NCBI GenBank assembly: GCA_910586985.1
Contig: CAJUKK010000011.1
Location: forward strand, 1-64,000
Reading direction: 5' to 3'
From: an uncultured Christensenellaceae bacterium
GTDB taxonomy: Bacteria > Bacillota > Clostridia > Christensenellales > Borkfalkiaceae
DNA length: 64,000 nucleotides
The notes under the pieces were generated by a model that saw nothing but the letters and a program-made list of their open reading frames with translations, was not told the DNA's origin and ran no database searches. The translations under genes and the position numbers were made by a program. Shown here one piece after another: positions 16,505-26,234 of this stretch. How positions within the stretch are numbered: the first letter of the stretch is position 1; every line of letters begins with the position of its first letter.

Positions 16505-18691
16505 ATGATCTTTTTTCATTCAAAAACAAACACTTTTTATTTGCAGGGCAAAAACGTAAGCTACGTATTCCGCAAGGATGAATACGGATTTTTGAATCAT
16601 CTCTATTTCGGGAAAAAGGTGGCGTGCGGGGAAGACCTTTCCTTTGTTTATCGTCCGTGCGACAGGGGATTTTCTCCCAATTTCGACGGCGCGGAAAACC
16701 GTTCGTTCAGCCTCGATACCATGCCGAACGAATATCCCGTTGCGGGGCTCGGCGATTACCGCCGCCCTGCCGTTATGGTGCGGACAAGAGACGGCGCGCG
16801 CCAAACGGATTTTCGGTACATAGATCATTCCGTGGAAACGGACGCGGGAGCAAAGGGGCTTCCGCACGTGCGCGGGGGCGAGACTCTTTTCGTGCGACTC
16901 CGTGACGATCGGTACGCGCTGACGCTGGAATTATATTATACCGTATGGGACGATTCCGACGCCGTTGTGCGACGCGCGGCGCTCAGAAACGACGGAACAG
17001 ATTCGGTGCACGTTCTGAATTTATGCTCGTTCAGCATCGATTTACCCGACGCAGACTATCAATCACTTCGCCTGTTCGGCAGACCGTGCTCCGAACGCGC
17101 GCCTGTTTGGCAGGATTGCGCCCCCGGTATCTGCGAGCTTTCTTCGGGACAGAGGGGCTCTTCTTCCCACTACCTCAATCCTTTTTTGGCGCTCAAACGC
17201 AAAAATACCGACGAAACGCATGGAGAGGTCTACGGCTTTCAGCTTGTATATAGCGGTTCGTTCAGCCTTTCGGCGGAATATACGCAGTACGGCGGCTTGC
17301 GCGTTCGCGGCGGGATAGACCCTCTCGGTTTCGATTGGCTTTTGCAAAGCGGGGAAAAGTTCGAAACGCCCGAAAGCGTTCTCGTGTATTCCGACGGCGG
17401 ACTCGGCGGAATGTCGCACTGTTTTCATTCCCTCTGCCGCAAGCATTTGATGAATCCCGATTTTGCCTTTCGCAAAAGACCCGTCCTCGTCAACAGTTGG
17501 GAAGCGGTATATTTTGATTTCGACGAAAAGAAGCTCTTTCATCTTATCGAACTTGCCGCGAACGCGGGCATGGATATGTTCGTGCTCGACGACGGTTGGT
17601 TTACTTGCAGAAACGACGATAACGGCGGGCTGGGAGACTGGGAAGAGGACCTTTCCAAGCTGCCGTGCGGCTTGAAGGGGATTTCCGATAAATGCCGCTC
17701 TCTCAATATGTTGTTCGGGCTGTGGTTCGAGCCGGAAATGGTGAGCGAAAACAGCAAGCTGTTTCGGGTGCATCCCGAATGGTGCCTGAAAAATCCCGAG
17801 CGCGGCTTTGTGCGCGGGCGAAATCAGATTGTGCTCGATTTTTGCAATCCGCAGGTCGTCGACTACGTTTACGGCAAGATGGAAGATATCATTGCAAAAA
17901 ACGGGATTTCTTATGTGAAATGGGATATGAACCGTTATCTTGCCGATCTGTATTCGCCCTATTTACCGCCCGAACGCCAATCGGAGGTACAGCACCGTTA
18001 CGTATTGGGCGTATACCAGCTCGCTTCCCGTTTGAATCGGAGATTTCCCGATTTGCTCATGGAAGGTTGCAGCGGCGGAGGAGGAAGGTTCGACGCGGGT
18101 ATGCTGAACTATTTCCCCCAGATATGGACCAGCGACAACACCGACGCTTTCGCCCGTGCGAAGATTCAATACGGTACGTCGCTTTGTTATCCGCCGAGCG
18201 CGATGACTGCCCACGTTTCGGTGTGCCCCAATCATCAGACGGGGCGCACGAGCGGGTTGGATGCCAGATATGCCGTTGCATCCTCCTGTATTTTCGGTTA
18301 CGAATTGGATTTAACAAAGCTATCTCAAAGCGAGCTCGCTCAAATCAAAGAACAAATTACCGCATACAAAAGGGATGCGGACTTTGTCATGAACGGCGAT
18401 TTTTATCGGCTCTCCGAGGGAGACGTTTATGCCTTTGCACAGGTTTCGTGCGATAAGTCGCGCGCGTACGTTACGGGAATAACGGGGTTGAAACAAGCGA
18501 ACGATAAATTCCGTTTCTTAAAAATATACGGTTTGGACTGCGAGAAAAAGTATCGCGTGCGGGAAACGGGACAGACGATGAGCGGAAGAGTTTTGGAAAA
18601 TATCGGATTACCTTTACCGCAGGCGGAAGGGGATTTCTGCCCTGTTTGTTACCATCTCGACGGGCAACCGACATCTGATGAATCAACATAA
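16505..18691 (+). CDS. GH36 alpha-galactosidase
   Basis: The 728-residue cytoplasmic enzyme has no signal peptide. Its layout is typical of family 36: an N-terminal beta-supersandwich, then a TIM barrel containing VLDDGWF, the nucleophile Asp474 in VKWDMNR, the CxGGGGRFD block (GCSGGGGRF), and the acid/base region WTSDNTDAF (Asp544). It removes terminal alpha-galactose from oligosaccharides. The ATG at 16505 follows TTGGAG. A second, clearly related enzyme is encoded at 60728, so the two may differ in substrate or regulation. Confidence 0.95.
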   Translation: MIFFHSKTNTFYLQGKNVSYVFRKDEYGFLNHLYFGKKVACGEDLSFVYRPCDRGFSPNFDGAENRSFSLDTMPNEYPVAGLGDYRRPAVMVRTRDGARQTDFRYIDHSVETDAGAKGLPHVRGGETLFVRLRDDRYALTLELYYTVWDDSDAVVRRAALRNDGTDSVHVLNLCSFSIDLPDADYQSLRLFGRPCSERAPVWQDCAPGICELSSGQRGSSSHYLNPFLALKRKNTDETHGEVYGFQLVYSGSFSLSAEYTQYGGLRVRGGIDPLGFDWLLQSGEKFETPESVLVYSDGGLGGMSHCFHSLCRKHLMNPDFAFRKRPVLVNSWEAVYFDFDEKKLFHLIELAANAGMDMFVLDDGWFTCRNDDNGGLGDWEEDLSKLPCGLKGISDKCRSLNMLFGLWFEPEMVSENSKLFRVHPEWCLKNPERGFVRGRNQIVLDFCNPQVVDYVYGKMEDIIAKNGISYVKWDMNRYLADLYSPYLPPERQSEVQHRYVLGVYQLASRLNRRFPDLLMEGCSGGGGRFDAGMLNYFPQIWTSDNTDAFARAKIQYGTSLCYPPSAMTAHVSVCPNHQTGRTSGLDARYAVASSCIFGYELDLTKLSQSELAQIKEQITAYKRDADFVMNGDFYRLSEGDVYAFAQVSCDKSRAYVTGITGLKQANDKFRFLKIYGLDCEKKYRVRETGQTMSGRVLENIGLPLPQAEGDFCPVCYHLDGQPTSDEST

Positions 18692-18742
18692 AAAACGTAT
18701 GATATCAGGAAAAAATCTATGGTTTCGTTTGCGGCGTTATGA

Positions 18743-18748
18743 TATAAT
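18743..18748 (+). promoter_or_regulatory. -10 box of the isomerase-to-kdgK operon
   Basis: A perfect TATAAT lies about 30 bp before the RBS (CGGAGGAG) of the next gene. No recognisable -35 box lies 17 bp upstream, suggesting an activator-dependent promoter. From here the genes to 31006 follow with short gaps or overlaps. Confidence 0.55.
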
Positions 18749-18780
18749 ATAGCGAAAGCCGCGCGCGGAGGAGAAAAAAT

Positions 18781-19638
18781 ATGAAATTATCGACGGAAAC
18801 ATACCCGCTTGATTTACAGCTCGGATATCGGGGCGCGGTGAAGGCGCTAAAAGAAATCGGGTTCGACTGCTACGATTTGTCCATTTTCGACCTCGGAAAC
18901 GAGGGGAGCCTTTTCGGGGAAGCCGATTGGCGGGAAAAGGCGCTTGCGCTCCGCAAATACGCCGATAGCTTGGGCATGGAATGCAACCAGAGCCACGGAC
19001 CATATCCCTGCTATAAACCGAATGACAAAAAATGGAACGCAGAAATTTTCGATTGGTGCGTACGGGCATTGGAAATCACCTCGCTCGTCGGGGGAAAGAT
19101 TTGCGTTTTACATCCCTATCATACCTGGACGCCGAAAGAGAACGCCGAAAGAATTTATTTGCCGCTTTTGCCGTATTGTAAAAAATTCGGCGTAAAAATT
19201 GCGGTGGAAAACATGTGGTCGCGGGACGGTAGCGGCGTTGCCATTCCCGCGGCTTGCAATACTGCGGAAGATTTTCTCGCGCATATGGCGCTTTTGGATC
19301 CCGAATACTTCTGCGCCTGTGTCGATATCGGACATGCGGAAATGGTGGGAAAAACGGTGAGTGCGGCGCAGCTGATCCTTACCCTCGGCGACCGTCTCGG
19401 CGCGCTTCACGTGCATGACAACGATTTGAAGGACGATTTGCATACCGCTCCCTACTGCGGGAAGATAGACTGGGAGTCCATCTTCGCGGCGCTGCGCCGT
19501 ATTGGCTACGGCGGGGAATTTACGTTCGAGGCAGACGGCTTCGTCAATGCGTTTCCCGAAGCACTTCGTTTAGACGCTACTGCATTTTTATACCGTACGG
19601 GCAAGTACATGGTCGGGCGGATTCAATCGGCGGACTGA
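18781..19638 (+). CDS. Sugar phosphate isomerase/epimerase, TIM-barrel (AP-endonuclease 2 fold)
   Basis: The 285-residue protein has the xylose-isomerase-like fold: metal-ligand patterns VAVENMW, CVDIGHAEM, LHVHDNDLKDD and FTFEADGF occur in the expected order. Such enzymes interconvert keto-sugars or epimerise acids of sugars. The exact substrate cannot be told. It heads the catabolic operon, with a strong RBS, and precedes the MFS gene by 20 bp. Two more members of the same superfamily are encoded at 23441 and 24289. Confidence 0.85.
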   Translation: MKLSTETYPLDLQLGYRGAVKALKEIGFDCYDLSIFDLGNEGSLFGEADWREKALALRKYADSLGMECNQSHGPYPCYKPNDKKWNAEIFDWCVRALEITSLVGGKICVLHPYHTWTPKENAERIYLPLLPYCKKFGVKIAVENMWSRDGSGVAIPAACNTAEDFLAHMALLDPEYFCACVDIGHAEMVGKTVSAAQLILTLGDRLGALHVHDNDLKDDLHTAPYCGKIDWESIFAALRRIGYGGEFTFEADGFVNAFPEALRLDATAFLYRTGKYMVGRIQSAD

Positions 19639-19658
19639 GCAGACGGGTGGGGTGCGAT

Positions 19659-20981
19659 ATGGGAAAAGAACGGACGGAAAAAGATCAGAATCTCATCATT
19701 GTCTTATGCTGGCTGGTTTATACGGCGGCGTATCTCGGCAGATACGGTTACAGCGCCAATATTCCGCAAATCGAAGCGCAGTTCGGCGTGGGGCACTCCG
19801 CCACGGGACTCGTGGGTATGTGCTTTTTCGTGGCGTACGGCGCCGGTCAGGTGGTGAACGGGATATTCTGCAAAAAGTACCCAAAGCGCGTCGTTTTAAG
19901 CGGCGTTCTCGTAGTATCGGCAATTTTGAATTTGGTCGTATGGTTGGGCGTCGGGTTTGCGGCTTATAAATATCTCTGGCTCGTAAACGGTTTGGCGCAG
20001 TCGGTTTTATACTCCTCTTTGATGGTCGTCATCGGAGATTTTGTTTTGCAAAAAAACTATAAAAAAGCGGTGTTCGCCATGGGAACGACGGTGGGCGTGG
20101 GAACGCTCCTTGCCTACGGCATGAGTTTTTTGCTGGTAAAAATCGGCGGATACCGTCATATCTTTCTCGTTGCGTTCGCCGTGATGGCAGCGGTTGCGCT
20201 CGTTTGGTTTTTCGGGTACGGAAGGGTAACGAAAAGGCTGGAATCGGTGCGCGCGGAAATTGCCGCTTCGGCGGAAGAGGAAAAAGAGCCGAGCGCTGGG
20301 CGCGGCGGAAAGGTTACGGGCGGACTTGTCGCAGTCATTGCTCTGTTCGCCGTGTTTGCCGTCATCAACAATCTGATTAAAGACGGACTTCTTTCTTGGG
20401 TGCCGTCCATTATGATAGAATCTTTTTCCCTGCCCAACGATATTTCCACGTTACTCACCGTTGCCCTGCCCGCCGTCGGCATTTTCGGTACGGCGCTCAT
20501 GCTGTGGCTGAACAAGCTCTGCAAAAATAATTACTATCTGAGCGCGGGGATTCTGTTTCTTCTTACGGCAGCGCTCTGTTTTACCGTGCCGTATCTTTCG
20601 GCGCAACAATCCCTCTGGGTACTTGCCATCGTATGCCTTGCCGTCGTCAACTGTTTTATGACGGGCATTAATAACCTCATCATCACCGTAGTTCCGCTTT
20701 CGATGCGCGGTAGGATTTCGGCGGGGCTGCTTGCGGGTTTATTTGACGGATTCTGTTACGTCGGTAGCGCAATCAGTACGTACGGCATCGGCGCAATTGC
20801 CGAAAGCACGGGATGGAACACTGTGTTCTATCTCTTTGCGGCGTGCGCCTGCGTGCCCGTTTTGGTTGCCGCCGTCGTGTTGCCGCTCTCTCTTGCAAGG
20901 CGGAATAAGAAAGCGAAAAAAGGTCAACCGCAGGCGACAAGCGAAGAAAACGGCGAAGAAAATAAGCGAAATAACGATTGA
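19659..20981 (+). CDS. MFS transporter (organophosphate antiporter-like)
   Basis: The 440-residue membrane protein has twelve predicted hydrophobic segments. The N-terminus (YTAAYLGRYGYSANIPQIEAQFGVGHSATGLVGM) resembles the GlpT/UhpT-type branch of the major facilitator superfamily. A charged central loop (EIAASAEEEKEPSAGRGGK) and charged C-terminal tail are seen. It may import a sugar acid or monosaccharide released outside. An ATG at 19659 is preferred, with GTG at 19647 as an alternative. It provides a second uptake route beside the ABC importer. Confidence 0.88.
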   Translation: MGKERTEKDQNLIIVLCWLVYTAAYLGRYGYSANIPQIEAQFGVGHSATGLVGMCFFVAYGAGQVVNGIFCKKYPKRVVLSGVLVVSAILNLVVWLGVGFAAYKYLWLVNGLAQSVLYSSLMVVIGDFVLQKNYKKAVFAMGTTVGVGTLLAYGMSFLLVKIGGYRHIFLVAFAVMAAVALVWFFGYGRVTKRLESVRAEIAASAEEEKEPSAGRGGKVTGGLVAVIALFAVFAVINNLIKDGLLSWVPSIMIESFSLPNDISTLLTVALPAVGIFGTALMLWLNKLCKNNYYLSAGILFLLTAALCFTVPYLSAQQSLWVLAIVCLAVVNCFMTGINNLIITVVPLSMRGRISAGLLAGLFDGFCYVGSAISTYGIGAIAESTGWNTVFYLFAACACVPVLVAAVVLPLSLARRNKKAKKGQPQATSEENGEENKRNND

Positions 20982-20991
20982 AGGAGATGTT

Positions 20992-21648
20992 ATGAAGATT
21001 TTGTTTTTCGGCGACAGTATCACCGATATGTGCAGAAACAGGGATGAGAATGCGGATGAAATCTTTACTTACGGCAACGGATATCCCATGTTGGTCGCCT
21101 CGGCGCTCTATCGCAAAAATCCGTTAAAATATCAAGTTGTCAACCGCGGAATCGGCGGGGATCGCGTGGCGGATTTAAATGCGAGGGTAAGGTGCGACGT
21201 TTGGAGACAGAATCCGGACGTGTTGACCGTTCTTGTCGGAATCAATAACGTTTGGGACGAGTTTAACGATCAGGACGGGCAAGAACCGGATAGATTTCGG
21301 AAAATATATTCTATGATGATAGAAGATACCCTAAAACGTTTTCCGAATCTGAAAATTATTTTGGTTGAGCCGTTTGTGTTAAAGGGAAAAAATACGGAAG
21401 CGCAATTCGAACGCGTGCAACAACTCTGTAATAAATACGCCGAAATTGTGCAGGAATTGGCAGAGCAATATCATATTTACTTTTTGCCGTTACAGGATAA
21501 GTTCAATCGGGCGGCGCAACAATTCGGCGCGGAAAAGTTTCTCTTTGACGGAATGCATCCCATGGTTGCGGGAGCTACTTTAATTGCCGATTCATGGTTG
21601 GAGCTGTTCGAGAAAAGTATTTTGAGCGGCATGGAGAGTTTTTCATGA
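20992..21648 (+). CDS. SGNH/GDSL-family hydrolase
   Basis: The 218-residue protein has the family blocks: FFGDSITD (block I, nucleophile Ser), NRGIGGDR (block II Gly), VGINNVWDE (block III Asn) and DGMHPMVAG (block V Asp and His). It probably removes acetyl or other ester groups from the imported oligosaccharide. There is no signal peptide, so it acts in the cytoplasm. AAGGAGATG precedes the start. It overlaps the next gene by 4 bp (ATGA), showing translational coupling. Confidence 0.9.
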   Translation: MKILFFGDSITDMCRNRDENADEIFTYGNGYPMLVASALYRKNPLKYQVVNRGIGGDRVADLNARVRCDVWRQNPDVLTVLVGINNVWDEFNDQDGQEPDRFRKIYSMMIEDTLKRFPNLKIILVEPFVLKGKNTEAQFERVQQLCNKYAEIVQELAEQYHIYFLPLQDKFNRAAQQFGAEKFLFDGMHPMVAGATLIADSWLELFEKSILSGMESFS

Positions 21649-22487
21649 AAAGAGACGAAATCCATATCCGCGATCCGTTCGTTTTTGCGGAAAACGGGAA
21701 ATATTATCTATTGGGGACGACGGGCGGTGACCCTTGGGAGCGCGGCAGCGATTTGGTTTTGTACGTTTCCGAGGATTTGGAGCAGTTTGAAAAGAAATGC
21801 GTTTTGGTCACGGACGACTCGCTTTCGTCCTATCAAAATATCTGGGCTCCCGAATTGCACAAATATCGCGATAAATATTATTTGATCGTATCCGCGTATC
21901 GTGCGGATTTGGGAAGGGGGAGTATTATTCTCGTTTCGGATGCTCTCGATGAAAATTTCAAAAGGTTGACGGGCGAATATATTACGCCGAAAGGTTGGGG
22001 GTGTCTGGACGCGACGCTGTTCGTCTATCGCAATAAACCTTATCTGTGTTTTTCTAACGAGTGGACGACGCCCGTTTCTCATGACGGCGACGGCAGTCTT
22101 TTTATCGCGGAAATGAAAGAGGATTTGACCGCATTGATAGGACAGCCGCAGAAAATTATCAGCGGAAAGCAAAGCGGAATTGCCGTTGAAATCGGCGAAG
22201 GACAAATAAAGGGATACGTTGCGGAAGGTCCGTGGCTTTACGGAGAAAACGGAAAAATTGTTTTACTGTGGTCTACGATCGGTAAGAACGGATATATGGT
22301 CGTTCGCAGTATAAGTGCAAACGGCGTTTTCGGAGAATATATATTTGATAAAATTTTATTTGACCGTGACGGCGGGCACTGTATGTGTTTTACCGATTTT
22401 AAGGGTGAAAGAGTTCTTGCTCTGCACCAACCGAATGTTTCGCCGGAGGAGCGGATGCGGTTGTTTTCTTTGCGGGAACTCGGTTGA
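21645..22487 (+). CDS. GH43-family glycosidase (cytoplasmic)
   Basis: The 280-residue protein is a single five-bladed propeller. The N-terminal IRDPFVF gives the base Asp, LDATLF the middle Asp, and YVAEGPWLY the acid Glu. GH43 members of this size act on arabinosides, xylosides or galactans. With no signal peptide it should trim imported oligosaccharides. It starts within the stop of the SGNH gene, so the ester- and glycoside-removing steps appear coupled. Confidence 0.88.
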   Translation: MKRDEIHIRDPFVFAENGKYYLLGTTGGDPWERGSDLVLYVSEDLEQFEKKCVLVTDDSLSSYQNIWAPELHKYRDKYYLIVSAYRADLGRGSIILVSDALDENFKRLTGEYITPKGWGCLDATLFVYRNKPYLCFSNEWTTPVSHDGDGSLFIAEMKEDLTALIGQPQKIISGKQSGIAVEIGEGQIKGYVAEGPWLYGENGKIVLLWSTIGKNGYMVVRSISANGVFGEYIFDKILFDRDGGHCMCFTDFKGERVLALHQPNVSPEERMRLFSLRELG

Positions 22488-22507
22488 AGGGCATCAAGGA
22501 GTAAGTT

Positions 22508-23422
22508 ATGAAACTGAAATTTTCGGAGAACGCGCGGGGCTTGTCGCAGCCGGATCCGTATATCATCAAGGCTCACGACGGGAATTATTATATTTACGCG
22601 ACAGGAGTAGACGGTGTACATGTTTACCGTTCTTCCGCGCTCGACGGAGTTTGGGAACACCTCGGAACAGGGCTGCAAGAAGAAGATTGCCACGAATTTT
22701 GGGCACCGTGCGTCGTGTACGAAAAAGGGCGTTACTATATGTATTACTCCTCTTGCCGCAAGGATTGCGACGATATGCACGAGCAAGCAATTAAAGTGGC
22801 GGTTTCCGAGCGTCCCGACGGCGGATTCGTTTATCAAAAGACCATGTTAAAGCCTTTTTCCATCGACGCGCACGTGGTAAAGAACGGCGGGGAATATTTC
22901 ATCTTTTATTCGACAAACGATTATGAAGCCGCCCGCGCGGGAACGTATATCGTCGTCGATAAAATGATTGATATGTTTACAGCGGAAGGGAATCCCGTTG
23001 CCGTGGTGCGCCCAACGCTCGACGAGGAAATATTTATGCGCGATCGTTTCCGTAAAGGGCAGAATTGGCACACGATCGAGGGCGCGTTTTATTTCCGCAA
23101 AGGCGACGACCACTACGTGATGTATTCGGGGAACTGTTACCAAAACGAATCCTATTTTATCGGATACGCACACGCGCAGGGCAGAGAGAACGATTTAACG
23201 AAATTGCATTTCCGAAAACATCCGAACGATCATACCTATGCGCCGCTCTTGTGTAAAAACAGCGAGGAGGCGGGCACGGGACACAACAGCGTGTTGGCGG
23301 AAAACGGGAACTATTATATCGTGTACCATGCGCGCGATCTCGACGCGGACGAAAATAAAGAAACGCGCACGGCGCGGTATCGTTTATTGACTGCATGCGG
23401 TCACGAATTAAAATTGATTTAA
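22508..23422 (+). CDS. GH43-family glycosidase (cytoplasmic)
   Basis: The 304-residue propeller enzyme has SQPDPYII (base Asp), FSIDAHVV (middle Asp) and HTIEGAFYF (acid Glu), plus GTGHNSV containing the conserved His. It differs clearly from the preceding GH43, so the two likely remove different linkages. The start follows CAAGGAG. It is cytoplasmic by lack of a signal peptide. The exact sugar released is not resolvable from sequence alone. Confidence 0.88.
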   Translation: MKLKFSENARGLSQPDPYIIKAHDGNYYIYATGVDGVHVYRSSALDGVWEHLGTGLQEEDCHEFWAPCVVYEKGRYYMYYSSCRKDCDDMHEQAIKVAVSERPDGGFVYQKTMLKPFSIDAHVVKNGGEYFIFYSTNDYEAARAGTYIVVDKMIDMFTAEGNPVAVVRPTLDEEIFMRDRFRKGQNWHTIEGAFYFRKGDDHYVMYSGNCYQNESYFIGYAHAQGRENDLTKLHFRKHPNDHTYAPLLCKNSEEAGTGHNSVLAENGNYYIVYHARDLDADENKETRTARYRLLTACGHELKLI

Positions 23423-23440
23423 ATAAGGAGATGATTCTAT

Positions 23441-24292
23441 ATGGCGACGATACGGCTTTGTGCGTTTTCGGACGAGGCGGCAGACAGTATAGACGGTCAG
23501 ATAGCCTCTTTGAAAAGAAATGAAATAAGTTTAACGGAGTTGAGAAGCGTAGACAAAAAAAACGTTTCGCTTTTTACTGAAGCAGAGGCGGCGGAGTATG
23601 CGCGCAAATTGAATGGCGAAGGGATTACCGTTTGGTCGGTCGGCTCGCCGCTCGGCAAAACGGATATTTCCATCGGGGAAAAAGAATGGACGGAATCGGT
23701 AAAACGCATTTGCGGCATTGCCAATGCGCTCGGGACGGAACGGGTGCGAGCGTTCAGCTTTTTTCATGCGTACGGTCAAGGCGGGCGCGTGATCGAGCGC
23801 ATGAACCGCGCGGCGGAAATCGCAAAGACTTTCGGCGTTACGCTCTGCCACGAGAATGAGAAGGACGTCTACGGCGACGTCTACGACCGTGTCTTAGAGC
23901 TGATGGAAACGCTCGACGGTTGGAAGTTTATTTACGATCCCGCCAACTTTATTCAAGTTGGCGAGCGGGCGGAGCGGACGCTTCCGCTTGCAAAGAGTTG
24001 CGAATACTTCCATATTAAAGACGTGATCGTAAAGACGGGCGAACTCGTGCCCGCGGGCGAGGGCGACGGGGAGATCGGAAAGCTTCTGCAATCGATCGAT
24101 CGGGATATCGTGCTCACGGTTGAGCCGCACCTTGCGACGTTCTCGTCCTACGCACAGATCGACGGCAGCGAGATGAAGCTCAAATACCGCTTTGAAAGCA
24201 ATGCGCAGGCATTCGACGCGGCGGTATCCGCGCTTAAAAAATTGCTCGATAAAGGCGGTTATCGCCCTTTGAAAGGAGGATATGTAAGATGA
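23441..24292 (+). CDS. Sugar phosphate isomerase/epimerase, TIM-barrel
   Basis: The 283-residue member of the xylose-isomerase-like superfamily shows the metal-binding sequence CHENEKDVYGD, FIYDPANFI, YFHIKDVI and LTVEPHL. It is related to, but distinct from, the enzyme encoded at 18781. AAGGAGATG precedes the ATG, and the gene overlaps the next isomerase gene by 4 bp. It probably isomerises or epimerises a sugar or inositol-like intermediate produced by the dehydrogenase encoded downstream. Confidence 0.85.
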   Translation: MATIRLCAFSDEAADSIDGQIASLKRNEISLTELRSVDKKNVSLFTEAEAAEYARKLNGEGITVWSVGSPLGKTDISIGEKEWTESVKRICGIANALGTERVRAFSFFHAYGQGGRVIERMNRAAEIAKTFGVTLCHENEKDVYGDVYDRVLELMETLDGWKFIYDPANFIQVGERAERTLPLAKSCEYFHIKDVIVKTGELVPAGEGDGEIGKLLQSIDRDIVLTVEPHLATFSSYAQIDGSEMKLKYRFESNAQAFDAAVSALKKLLDKGGYRPLKGGYVR

Positions 24293-25062
24293 AGGCAGGA
24301 ATCAATCTTTTTTCGCTTCGTACGCTTTTGCAGAGCGAGGAGGATTTCTTCACCACATTGCGCACGCTTGCGGAGATGGGGTATTCGTACGTTCAGATTT
24401 CGGGCATGCCCTGGGATGCCGATCTGTTCGCAAGGGGCAGCAAGGAATACGGGTTGCCCGTGTATCTCACGCATGCGCCCATGGACAGGATCATAAACGA
24501 TACCGACGCGCTCATGAAGGAGCACGAGAAATTCGGTTGCAAAAATATCGGGCTGGGCATGATGTCCGTCGGGACGGTCGCAGACGAGGACGCATGTAAA
24601 GCGTGTATCGGGCAGCTGAACGCCGCGGCGGAGAGAATGCAGGCGCGGGGCTTCCGCTTTTTCTACCATCACCATCATTTTGAGTTTTATCAGTATCACG
24701 GGGAGACGGTGTTCAAGTACATGCTGAAAAACGCGCCCGCGATCTCTTTTACTGCCGACAAGTATTGGATGCAATACGGCGGGGTAGACCCTGCGGCGTT
24801 TTTCGGTAAGCTGAACGGGCGGACGCAGTGCGTGCATTTAAAGGATTATCGCATCGATCGCGAAAGAGGCGAGGATTCCGTTTGGCTAAAGCCTGCGTTC
24901 GCGCCCGTGGGGAGCGGAACGCTCGATTTTAAGAAAATCGTCGCAGCGGCGAAACAGGCGGGTGCGGAGTATTTCTTTGTGGAACAGGACGATGCGTGCG
25001 ACTATCCCGACCCGCTCGGCGAAGCAAAAAAGAGTATCGATTACATTAAGGAGAATTTATAA
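24289..25062 (+). CDS. Sugar phosphate isomerase/epimerase, TIM-barrel
   Basis: The 257-residue third member of the superfamily in this operon begins MKAGINLFSLRTLL. It contains FYHHHHFEF (metal ligands), CVHLKDYR and FFVEQDDACDYPDP. The last motif, VEQD, is typical of the IolE/DUF-type sugar epimerases that often travel with Gfo/Idh/MocA dehydrogenases. It overlaps the previous gene by ATGA and ends two bases before the dehydrogenase gene, supporting joint action. Confidence 0.85.
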   Translation: MKAGINLFSLRTLLQSEEDFFTTLRTLAEMGYSYVQISGMPWDADLFARGSKEYGLPVYLTHAPMDRIINDTDALMKEHEKFGCKNIGLGMMSVGTVADEDACKACIGQLNAAAERMQARGFRFFYHHHHFEFYQYHGETVFKYMLKNAPAISFTADKYWMQYGGVDPAAFFGKLNGRTQCVHLKDYRIDRERGEDSVWLKPAFAPVGSGTLDFKKIVAAAKQAGAEYFFVEQDDACDYPDPLGEAKKSIDYIKENL

Positions 25063-25064
25063 AT

Positions 25065-26234
25065 ATGGAAAAGATCAAATTCGGCATTATCGGCGTAGGA
25101 AATATGGGCTTGGGACATTTGAAGTCCTTTTACGAAGAGAAGGTGAAAAACGGCGTTGTGACCGCGATCGCGGATATCAACGAAAAAAAGCTTTCGGCTG
25201 CAAAGAGCGCGTGCCCTATGAATTACAAGTGTTATTCGTCGGGCAACGAGCTGATTGACAATGCGGACGTGGACGCGGTGATTATCGCTGTGCCGCATTA
25301 CGGTCATCCCGAGCTGAGTATCCGCGCGCTGAAAAAAGGGATTAACGTGATTTGCGAAAAGCCCGCGGGCGTGTACACGAAACAGGTGAAGGAGATGAAC
25401 GTCGTTGCCGAAAAGAGCGATAAACTCTTTACCATGATGTACAACCAGCGCACCAATCCGCTGTATATCAAAATGCACGACTTGGTGCATAGCGGAGAAA
25501 TCGGGGAGATCCGCCGCGTGAATTGGATCATTACGAATTGGTTTCGCACGCAGTTTTATTACGATTCGGGCTCTTGGCGCGCGACGTGGGCGGGCGAGGG
25601 CGGTGGCGTGCTCATGAACCAGTGCCCGCACCAGCTCGATTTGTTGCAGTGGATCTGCGGCATGATGCCCGTTAAAATGCGCGCGTTCTGCCATTTCGGG
25701 AAGTGGCACGATATCGAGGTAGAGGACGACGTTACGGCATATATGGAATTTCCGAACGGAGCGACGGGTTCGTTTGTAACCTGTACGGCAGACACGCCGG
25801 GCACGAACCGTTTTGAAATCATAGGAAGTAAAGGAAAAATTGTCTGCGAAAAGGACGAACTTACCGTAAGCAGAACGGGAGTCGACGTAAACGAATTTTT
25901 AAAAAAGGCAATGGGAGGATTCGACGAGCCGAAGTGCGAAACGGAAGTGATCAAGCAGAGCGGCAACAACCCGCAGCACGTTGGAATACTCAATAACTTC
26001 GCCAATGCTGTTTTGGGGTTAGAACCGTTTTATGTAGACGGTAAAGAGGGTTTGAAGTGCGTGGAGCTCATCGATTCCATGTTGCTCTCCACATGGCTCG
26101 ATAAAACGGTAACTCTTCCCGTAGACGACGAATTATATTGGGAAGAGCTTCAAAAGCACATCGCTACTTCAAAAATCAAATCGGGCGAAGATATTTTGAT
26201 CGACAATTCCATGTCGTTCGGCGGAACAAAGTAA
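25065..26234 (+). CDS. Gfo/Idh/MocA-family oxidoreductase
   Basis: The 389-residue NAD(P)-dependent dehydrogenase has a Rossmann fold IGVGNMGLGHLKSF, the family hallmark VICEKPAGVY, the catalytic-region GVLMNQCPHQLDLLQW, and the C-terminal alpha/beta domain. It would oxidise a hydroxyl of a sugar or glycoside; together with the neighbouring epimerases this suggests an oxidation-epimerisation or oxidation-elimination route for an unusual sugar. It overlaps the uxaC start by one base. Confidence 0.92.
   Translation: MEKIKFGIIGVGNMGLGHLKSFYEEKVKNGVVTAIADINEKKLSAAKSACPMNYKCYSSGNELIDNADVDAVIIAVPHYGHPELSIRALKKGINVICEKPAGVYTKQVKEMNVVAEKSDKLFTMMYNQRTNPLYIKMHDLVHSGEIGEIRRVNWIITNWFRTQFYYDSGSWRATWAGEGGGVLMNQCPHQLDLLQWICGMMPVKMRAFCHFGKWHDIEVEDDVTAYMEFPNGATGSFVTCTADTPGTNRFEIIGSKGKIVCEKDELTVSRTGVDVNEFLKKAMGGFDEPKCETEVIKQSGNNPQHVGILNNFANAVLGLEPFYVDGKEGLKCVELIDSMLLSTWLDKTVTLPVDDELYWEELQKHIATSKIKSGEDILIDNSMSFGGTK

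Noticed and set aside
17692..18456. A 254-codon open frame on the + strand overlapping the GH36 gene
   Set aside because: It is a frame shadow: the GH36 frame carries all catalytic motifs, while this one has Arg- and Cys-rich composition and no RBS. Many similar long shadows occur across the GC-richer part (for example 5049-5813, 6878-7738, 12379-13275, 14104-14904, 38807-39697).
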